IMG/VR virus record: IMGVR_UViG_3300030382_003059 | Coordinates: 1 to 30,062 of that record | Direction: 5' to 3' (one strand) | DNA from: a virus | Length of the DNA stretch: 30,062 nucleotides | Position numbers and translations under genes: made by a program | Notes under the pieces: model-generated | Database searches by the model: none | Seen by the model: the letters and a program-made list of their open reading frames with translations, nothing else | Told to the model about the DNA's origin: nothing | Shown here: positions 22,001 through 27,156 of the stretch, in pieces | Numbering within the stretch: position 1 is the stretch's first letter | How the letters are laid out: each line of letters begins with the position of its first letter

Positions 22001-22072
22001 AGATAAACCGGAGTTTCTGTGCCGGGGTGAAGGAGTCTGGTTTATCTTATCTCTGGCTCTCTCTTTCGCCCC
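22001..22072 (+). ncRNA. H-type RNA pseudoknot (gap element G)
   Basis: P1: AGATAAACC (22001-22009) with GGTTTATCT (22039-22047), nine perfect pairs. P2: GGGGTGAAGGAG (22024-22035), inside the P1 loop, with CTCTTTCGCCCC (22061-22072), twelve pairs of which two are G-U. Connecting loops are 14, 3 and 13 nt, a textbook H-type pseudoknot geometry. It starts 3 bases after the SSB-like stop. There is no long T-run, so it is not a typical terminator. Confidence 0.55.
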
Positions 22073-22077
22073 ATTAT

Positions 22078-22180
22078 TTAAGGGACTAAAGTGCTCGTAC
22101 TAATATGCAACGGTGATTGTATATTGTGTGCTGAAACTTGTTGGAAGTGAATGGTGGGTGGAAGCTACCCTGTCCCTTAA
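22078..22180 (+). ncRNA. Structured RNA element upstream of a small gene (gap element H)
   Basis: The closing helix TTAAGGGAC (22078-22086) with GTCCCTTAA (22172-22180) has nine perfect pairs around an 85-nt interior. Inside are ACTTGTTGGAAGT and GGGTGGAAGCTACCC hairpins and a GCTGAAACTTG stretch like that of elements A and B0. The ribosome binding site AGGAG of the next gene begins 4 bases after the helix, so folding could affect its translation. Confidence 0.45.
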
Positions 22181-22193
22181 CATAGGAGAAAAC

Positions 22194-22457
22194 ATGAGTA
22201 AAAGAAAATTTCAAACAGTTACAATTAAGCTGACTAAATCAGAAGTTCAGAATTGTATAACATCATTAAGTTTAACAGAAAGTACAGTAAGAAATCTAGC
22301 AATTGGAGAATACAATACATCAGCTATATGGACAAAGTTAAATGATGATTTTAAAAGAATATTAAAAGAAATAAATGAAAGAGAAAGGGAGGAAAATATT
22401 GACACAAAAAAAGAAACGTACTATGCCCAGTCGCCAAACGATGAATATAACGATTAA
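22194..22457 (+). CDS. Small hypothetical protein (87 aa)
   Basis: An 87-aa protein starting MSKRKFQTVTIKLTKSEVQ. ATG 22194 follows AGGAG at 7 bases; the frame extends upstream through element H but that has no site. Beta-like start (VTIKLTKSEV), then helices (AIWTKLNDDFKRILKEIN) with a polar end. Overlaps the next gene by 59 bp. Unrecognised. Confidence 0.5.
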   Translation: MSKRKFQTVTIKLTKSEVQNCITSLSLTESTVRNLAIGEYNTSAIWTKLNDDFKRILKEINEREREENIDTKKETYYAQSPNDEYND

Positions 22458-22704
22458 ACGACTGGTAGAAAAAGCATTAAAAGATAAGCCAAAACATAAG
22501 CCTTCCAGTGGATATAAATTTTTAGAGAATGTTAATCCAGGTACTAAAATAATTACACATGGTAAAATGCAGAGAGCCTTAGTTTTAGAGCATACACCAA
22601 GTTCAACCACTGTAATAGTATATGATGTAGCATTTACAGACTTTAGAGATTATTACCTAGGCAAGCATAGATGGGGTGGTAAAACAGAGGTAAAAGAAAT
22701 ATGA
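22399..22704 (+). CDS. Small basic hypothetical protein (101 aa)
   Basis: A 101-aa protein started at TTG 22399, chosen because GGGAGG lies 6 bases upstream (an in-frame ATG at 22375 has no site). The first 45 residues are very basic (TQKKKRTMPSRQTMNITIK), suggesting nucleic-acid binding. The rest is beta-rich (ALVLEHTPSSTTVIVYDVA). It overlaps the next gene by 4 bp (ATGA). Function unknown. Confidence 0.5.
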   Translation: MTQKKKRTMPSRQTMNITIKRLVEKALKDKPKHKPSSGYKFLENVNPGTKIITHGKMQRALVLEHTPSSTTVIVYDVAFTDFRDYYLGKHRWGGKTEVKEI

Positions 22705-22907
22705 AAGATAAAAGTATATTTGATATTGACTTTTGGTGGGAAAGAGATGACTACTGTTCATTCTTACACTGGATGGCAGATAATAAAATAGGCGATAATG
22801 TTAATAGTGTAGAAGGTGCTCACGAAATAGTATATATAGTTGAAAAGCCTTGGAAATATCAAAGTGAATGGTATGAATTCCAAAAAGAATCGGGGAAAAC
22901 CAAATGA
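22701..22907 (+). CDS. Small acidic aromatic-rich protein (68 aa)
   Basis: A 68-aa protein starting MKDKSIFDIDFWWERDDYC. Rich in W, Y, D and E, with no cysteine cluster or membrane span. It overlaps both neighbours by 4 bp (ATGA). Acidic, aromatic proteins of this size are sometimes DNA mimics, but that is speculation. Confidence 0.5.
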   Translation: MKDKSIFDIDFWWERDDYCSFLHWMADNKIGDNVNSVEGAHEIVYIVEKPWKYQSEWYEFQKESGKTK

Positions 22908-23287
22908 TGATAGGTAAATGCCCAGTTTGTGGACATAGTTCCAGAGAAAATAGAGAACATAATAAATCAAAATCAGAATTATTGAGCAAAAGACATATTG
23001 AAGTAAGACTATCAATCAATACAGTTAGTAAATATATAAGAGATAATAGAACAAATGATAACAGCGATGAAAAAGAGATAAGATTTCTTACAAGAATTAT
23101 GGATATAAGTGATGAATATGTTTATAGATGTATTAAGAGATTTATGGGTAGAAACCTTCATTTAAAAGGATATGGTTTTGATTACCTTATTAAAATGATT
23201 AACAGCGAATCAAGAGACATTGAAAACGCTAAGAAAAATGAAAAGAAAATAATGGGTACTAACCCAATAACAGTAAAGGAGTTATAA
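22904..23287 (+). CDS. Small protein with N-terminal Cys/His motif (127 aa)
   Basis: A 127-aa protein starting MMIGKCPVCGHSSRENREH. C6-x2-C9 with H11 and H19 may form a minimal zinc-binding knuckle. The rest is helical and basic (EVRLSINTVSKYIRDNRTN; DEYVYRCIKRFMGRNLHL). It precedes the DUF932-type gene with a TAATG overlap. Nucleic acid binding is likely from charge and motif; no family recognised. Confidence 0.5.
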   Translation: MMIGKCPVCGHSSRENREHNKSKSELLSKRHIEVRLSINTVSKYIRDNRTNDNSDEKEIRFLTRIMDISDEYVYRCIKRFMGRNLHLKGYGFDYLIKMINSESRDIENAKKNEKKIMGTNPITVKEL

Positions 23288-24087
23288 TGAAAACTTACAA
23301 ACCAGACCATACATTCTTTCCTGTAACAGAGGTTCCTGCAATAGGAGTCCCTGAAGGAACAGATGATAAAGAAATAGACTCAACAGGATATAAGTTCATA
23401 GTTAGAGAAGACGACGGATCGGTTCTCAGTTGTATGACCACTGATTATAAACTTGTACAGAATAAAGATATATTTGATATTGCACAACCAATAGTAAAGG
23501 AAAAGGGTGGATTATTAACAGAAGTCAGACAATTTGGTAATGGAGCGAGAACTAAATATAAATTCACATTTCCCGATGTTGATGTTAAAATAACAAAGAA
23601 AGACCATCTAAATCCTCATATTGATATGTGGAATAGTTATGACGGAACACATCAAGTCAATATGATTGCAGGCTGTTTTAGGTTAATATGCAGTAATGGA
23701 ATGGTAATAGGACATATGATTTCTAATTACAATTTTAGACATCTTATTAGTAATAAAAATCTAAATCCAGAGAACTTTGCCAAAGCTGTTCAAAGGTCAA
23801 TAGATAAGACTCTTGATATATTTGACAAAGATTTCCCAACTCTTATTGAAACTAAGGCAAGAAAATCAGATAAAGCAAAGTTTATCAAGATGTTGCCAGA
23901 GTATGTAGGGGAAGCTGCAGTAGCTCGTATGTTAGCAGGTCATAGTATGAATACATATTGGGACTTAATAAATATAGCTACTTATTTAGCAAGTCATGTC
24001 ATGAATAGAAATTGGGAGAGCACTCACAAATGGGAATCCAAAGTATATCCAACAGTGAAATCGTGGGCTTTAAAGGCTCAAAGCTAG
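23287..24087 (+). CDS. DUF932-type phage/plasmid protein (266 aa)
   Basis: A 266-aa protein starting MKTYKPDHTFFPVTEVPAI. The signature is GCFRLICSNGMVIG (residues about 130-143) followed by the FRHL segment, as in the DUF932 family, which is spread among phages and plasmids and often encoded beside replication genes. The N-terminal 100 residues carry strand pairs (YKFIVREDDGSVLSCMTTDY). The C-terminal part is helical, ending SWALKAQS. Biochemical function is not established for the family. It overlaps the methylase gene by 58 bp at the start chosen there. Confidence 0.75.
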   Translation: MKTYKPDHTFFPVTEVPAIGVPEGTDDKEIDSTGYKFIVREDDGSVLSCMTTDYKLVQNKDIFDIAQPIVKEKGGLLTEVRQFGNGARTKYKFTFPDVDVKITKKDHLNPHIDMWNSYDGTHQVNMIAGCFRLICSNGMVIGHMISNYNFRHLISNKNLNPENFAKAVQRSIDKTLDIFDKDFPTLIETKARKSDKAKFIKMLPEYVGEAAVARMLAGHSMNTYWDLINIATYLASHVMNRNWESTHKWESKVYPTVKSWALKAQS

Positions 24088-24914
24088 ATTGTCCTACAGT
24101 AATACCTTATTGGGGTGGTAAATACGAATTAAGCAGAGTATTAGTTCCTATGATGCCGCCCCACAGGCGGTACTTTGAACCATTCGCAGGAGGTCTTAGT
24201 GTATTCTTCCGGAAGCAAAAAGCAGACGAGAATATACTAAATGACATTGATCGAGATATAATAAATTTGTATATTTGTGTATCTCAAAATCTAGAAAAAT
24301 TAACCGAAATAGCCTTTTGGTTACCTAAATCTAGAATCATATTTGAAATGGCAAAAGAGGAGTGCCGAAAGAAATTAAAAAGAAAGAAACTGCCAAACTA
24401 TCAGCGCGCCGCATTATATTACTACATGATAAAAAATGCTTTCAATAAACAAGCATTTGGCACATTTGGTATGAGCCAGAAAAGTTGGAAAATATCAATG
24501 CTAGCAGACTTAAGATTATCTAGAAAACAACTGGATGGTTCAATATTGGAAAACATGGATATATTTAAATTATTTGATAAATATTCAATTGGTAATGATG
24601 ATTTTGTTTATTTAGACCCACCTTATATGATTGCTACTAAAAGAAAAGAGTATTACCGTCATACTTTTGAAGATGACAGTCACTCCAGACTACTTGAATT
24701 ATGCAATAATATAGACTCTGAAGGTGGAAAGTTCATGTTATCCTATGATGGAGTTGATTTCATTAAACAGCTATACGAAAATTATACTGTTAACTCAATT
24801 CCAATTTATTATGCTGGCAGTTCAAAACATAAAAATAGAGTTGAACACGAAGAATTAGTAATAACTAATTATAAACCAGAAATGAACAACCAAATACCAA
24901 TATTTGAGGAGTAA
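24030..24914 (+). CDS. Dam-family adenine-N6 DNA methyltransferase (294 aa)
   Basis: It transfers a methyl group from S-adenosylmethionine to adenine in DNA. ATG 24030 gives (M)GIQSISNSEIVGFKGSK; a TTG 18 bp upstream is possible. The SAM-binding motif is YFEPFAGGLSVFF (around residues 48-60), preceded by PYWGGKYEL as in Dam. The catalytic motif is YLDPPY (around residue 194). The DIDRDIINLY and AFNKQAFGTFG segments also fit the D12 class. The C-terminal SKHKNRVEHEELVITNY is typical for the end of the fold. It most likely methylates GATC or a related site. It lies between the DUF932 and helicase genes. GATC depletion in this DNA raises the question of its true target. Confidence 0.85.
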   Translation: MGIQSISNSEIVGFKGSKLDCPTVIPYWGGKYELSRVLVPMMPPHRRYFEPFAGGLSVFFRKQKADENILNDIDRDIINLYICVSQNLEKLTEIAFWLPKSRIIFEMAKEECRKKLKRKKLPNYQRAALYYYMIKNAFNKQAFGTFGMSQKSWKISMLADLRLSRKQLDGSILENMDIFKLFDKYSIGNDDFVYLDPPYMIATKRKEYYRHTFEDDSHSRLLELCNNIDSEGGKFMLSYDGVDFIKQLYENYTVNSIPIYYAGSSKHKNRVEHEELVITNYKPEMNNQIPIFEE

Positions 24915-24916
24915 AT

Positions 24917-26281
24917 ATGGCAAAAGTAACTAATTGGGATGACATAACTGCACTGCCAACGAACATAATGGCTGAAAGTACAGTGATAGGATGTTGTCTT
25001 ATAGGTGGAAAAGATGTATATGAAAAAGCAAAAGGATGGATTAGAGAAGATAAAGCATTTTATAGTGAAGACCATAAGAAGATATGGAAAGTAATTGAAA
25101 AATTATATAAGAATAGAGAAGCAATTGACTTAGTAACAGTATCTGCTCTTGCTAAAGACGAGTATGGTAGAGAAAAGATATCAGCATACTGGTTATCTAG
25201 CTTATCAGAGGACTTACCAACAACTCAATCAATTGAAGAATACTCTAAGATTGTGTGGGAGAAATATATTCAAAGAGAAGCTGCTAAATCAGCTCAGAAA
25301 TTATATGGAGTAACTACACAAGAATTCAACAAAACATCCGAAGTATTACAAAAACATAAAGCTTTAATAAACGAATTAGAAAACTTACAACCAACAGCAG
25401 TAAAACCAATCGCTGAAATAATAGACAGGTCAGAAGAAGCAGTTTTAACTGCAGCCAATATAATTAAATTTAATAATAAAATATTAGATTCATTTGCTGG
25501 TGGAATGACCAGGAAAGAACTTACTGTAGTTGGTGGTAGACCCGGTCATGGAAAGTCTGTACTGGCAATCAATATTCTAAGAGGTTTAGTTGAGGATGGA
25601 GCTAAAGTGATGATGATTAATAGGGAAATGACCTGTGAAGAAACTTTCAAAAGAATATTTGCTATGGAAGCATACCCTGAACATCCTTCAGTTACATACA
25701 GTAAAATAAGACATTCTGATTTGACTGATGGAGAAAAACGTCACTTAGGTAAGATTATACAGAAATGTTATGGAAAATACACTGATGATAATTGCATTGT
25801 TGTTGACCATATTAGAACATTGGAAGATACTTTAATAGAAATTGGCAGACATAAGCCTGACGTTGTTATTGATGATTATATTCAATTAATAAAGGTGGCA
25901 AGTCTAAAGAATAAAGACAGACGTTTTGAAATTGAAGAAATACTTATGCAATATAAGTGGGCTTGCAAGGAACATAACTGTCATGCCATACTGGTATCTC
26001 AATTAAACAGAGAAATAGAAAAGAGATATAACCCAAGACCATTTATGAGTGATTATGCTGAGAGTGGTGTTATTGAACAAACAGCAGAATCGGCCATATT
26101 TGTATATTATCCATATACATTTAACCCTGAAGAAAATAGTAGGTTCGGTTCAGAAATCATAACTGCTAAAACGAGATATGGTAAGATTGGTAAATATGAA
26201 TGTGGATTTAATGGTAATAGATGTAAATTCTTTTACACACAAGAGGAGGCTGCTTTGGCTAGTAGTATAAATCAAGATTGA
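24917..26281 (+). CDS. Replicative DNA helicase, DnaB-like (454 aa)
   Basis: This would be the hexameric helicase that opens the replication fork. The N-terminal domain (MAESTVIGCCLIGGKDVYE, then AKDEYGREKISAYWLSSLSE) resembles the DnaB primase-interacting domain. Walker A is GGRPGHGKS (around residues 206-214). Walker B is VVIDDYIQL (around residue 314). The KEHNCHAILVSQLNREIE segment and DYAESGVIEQTAE fit the DnaB arginine finger and motif region. Its length (454 aa) is typical. It follows the methylase by 2 bp and its TGA overlaps the TTG of the next gene. No primase gene is seen, so it may rely on host primase. Confidence 0.9.
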   Translation: MAKVTNWDDITALPTNIMAESTVIGCCLIGGKDVYEKAKGWIREDKAFYSEDHKKIWKVIEKLYKNREAIDLVTVSALAKDEYGREKISAYWLSSLSEDLPTTQSIEEYSKIVWEKYIQREAAKSAQKLYGVTTQEFNKTSEVLQKHKALINELENLQPTAVKPIAEIIDRSEEAVLTAANIIKFNNKILDSFAGGMTRKELTVVGGRPGHGKSVLAINILRGLVEDGAKVMMINREMTCEETFKRIFAMEAYPEHPSVTYSKIRHSDLTDGEKRHLGKIIQKCYGKYTDDNCIVVDHIRTLEDTLIEIGRHKPDVVIDDYIQLIKVASLKNKDRRFEIEEILMQYKWACKEHNCHAILVSQLNREIEKRYNPRPFMSDYAESGVIEQTAESAIFVYYPYTFNPEENSRFGSEIITAKTRYGKIGKYECGFNGNRCKFFYTQEEAALASSINQD

Positions 26282-26775
26282 AGAGATTATACGCAGGGAT
26301 TGACCCAGGATTCAATGGGGCAATTGCAATGTACAGAGAAGATATCAATGCCTGGAGGGTAATGAACTGTCCAAAAACCATACCTGAAATATCAGACATT
26401 GTTATGATTATGAGGGAAGTTATTAAAGATGGTTACTTCGAACCAGTCGTTGCAATTGAAAGAGTATGGGCTCAACCTAACAATGCAGTAAGGTCAGCAT
26501 TTAAATTTGGTACAAACTACGGAGCTTGGATAGCTGCCTTATCATTTGCTGGCATCCCATATATAGAAGTATTACCAGCTAAATGGCAGAAGGAATATAA
26601 ACTGCCAAAAGATAAACCATCAAGAAAAAGACAACTAAGAGATAATGCTTCCAAAATTGTAAAACAAACAGAGGAAGAATCAAAGACAAGAATAACACTA
26701 AAAAATGCCGATGCAATAATGATATGCACATGGCTTAAAAACGGAGGATATAATGACGAGAGCAATAGGAAGTGA
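26278..26775 (+). CDS. RuvC-like Holliday-junction resolvase (165 aa)
   Basis: A 165-aa protein started at TTG 26278 (M)KRLYAGIDPGFNGAIAMYR, overlapping the helicase stop as TTGA. The acidic catalytic set of the RuvC/RNase H fold is visible: D9 (AGIDPG), E61 (VVAIERVWAQP) and D145 (LKNADAIMIC). The middle Pro-rich AKWQKEYKLPKDKPSRK would bind DNA. It cuts branched recombination or replication intermediates so that DNA can be packaged. It is similar in size to phage RuvC proteins. Confidence 0.85.
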   Translation: MKRLYAGIDPGFNGAIAMYREDINAWRVMNCPKTIPEISDIVMIMREVIKDGYFEPVVAIERVWAQPNNAVRSAFKFGTNYGAWIAALSFAGIPYIEVLPAKWQKEYKLPKDKPSRKRQLRDNASKIVKQTEEESKTRITLKNADAIMICTWLKNGGYNDESNRK

Positions 26776-26971
26776 ACATTTAGGAGCAGCTTATTTTAAA
26801 AAGGATTGGGTAGAAACAGGAACTATATCGTTATTCCCATTCAAATTTACAGTAAGTCTATTCCGTGCAGATAAATTCTTATCATTGGCATTGACTATAT
26901 ATAAACTGGAAGTATCATTAAGGTTTAGTTTTGACTCCTGGGTTAATGGGGTTAATAACAACAGTATATAA
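26753..26971 (+). CDS. Small hypothetical protein closing the early unit (72 aa)
   Basis: A 72-aa protein starting MTRAIGSEHLGAAYFKKDW after a strong GGAGG site 6 bases upstream. Hydrophobic and aromatic strands (TISLFPFKFTVSLFRADKF, then LEVSLRFSFDSWVNG) suggest a small beta protein. It overlaps the resolvase by 23 bp. Last plus-strand gene before the convergent region. Not recognised. Confidence 0.55.
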   Translation: MTRAIGSEHLGAAYFKKDWVETGTISLFPFKFTVSLFRADKFLSLALTIYKLEVSLRFSFDSWVNGVNNNSI

Positions 26972-26988
26972 GAAACGATACAGACTAG

Positions 26989-27115
26989 AGATTTATAAGT
27001 CCTACCTTAACTGACAAGTGTTGAGTATCCGTGAGGACTCAAGGGTATCTAAACAACACCTCAATAGCACTTAAATAGTTATTAAGGCATCTCCCTCTAA
27101 GCGGCACCTAAATCT
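26989..27115 (+). ncRNA. Nested structured RNA element in the 3' gap (gap element I)
   Basis: P1: AGATTTA (26989-26995) with TAAATCT (27109-27115). P2: CCTTAA (27005-27010) with TTAAGG (27082-27087). P3: GTGTT (27018-27022) with AACAC (27055-27059). Inside is a hairpin with GAGT (27023-27026), a bulged AT, CC, loop GTGA, GG, and ACTC (27037-27040). The GTGA loop is a GNRA tetraloop. It lies in the early transcript's 3' untranslated region, so it may be a processing or stability element. Confidence 0.4.
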
Positions 27116-27123
27116 TATATACA

Positions 27124-27156
27124 ACAGGGTGGTGGGCTATATGCCCATTGCCCTGT
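27124..27156 (+). terminator. Convergent terminator-like hairpin
   Basis: ACAGGG (27124-27129) with CCCTGT (27151-27156), and TGGGC (27133-27137) with GCCCA (27143-27147), joined by three G-U pairs, form a 14-bp stem with a TATAT loop on the plus strand. It lies past the last early gene and over the end of the leftward gene at 27137. It would end the early transcript. No long T-run follows, so efficiency is uncertain. Confidence 0.5.

Noticed and set aside
22390-22420. Promoter TTGACA with TATGCC at 17 bp
   Set aside because: The -10 box is poor, and the TTGACA overlaps a well-supported TTG start codon preceded by GGGAGG.
26998-27060. Hammerhead ribozyme (the TCCGTGAGGAC-like hairpin is reminiscent of hammerhead stem II)
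   Set aside because: The required CUGANGA and GAAA core stretches do not flank this stem and no cleavage-site helix is present.
14230-27115. Integron attC sites between small genes
   Set aside because: The inverted repeats have no common RYYYAAC/GTTRRRY ends and no integrase gene is present.
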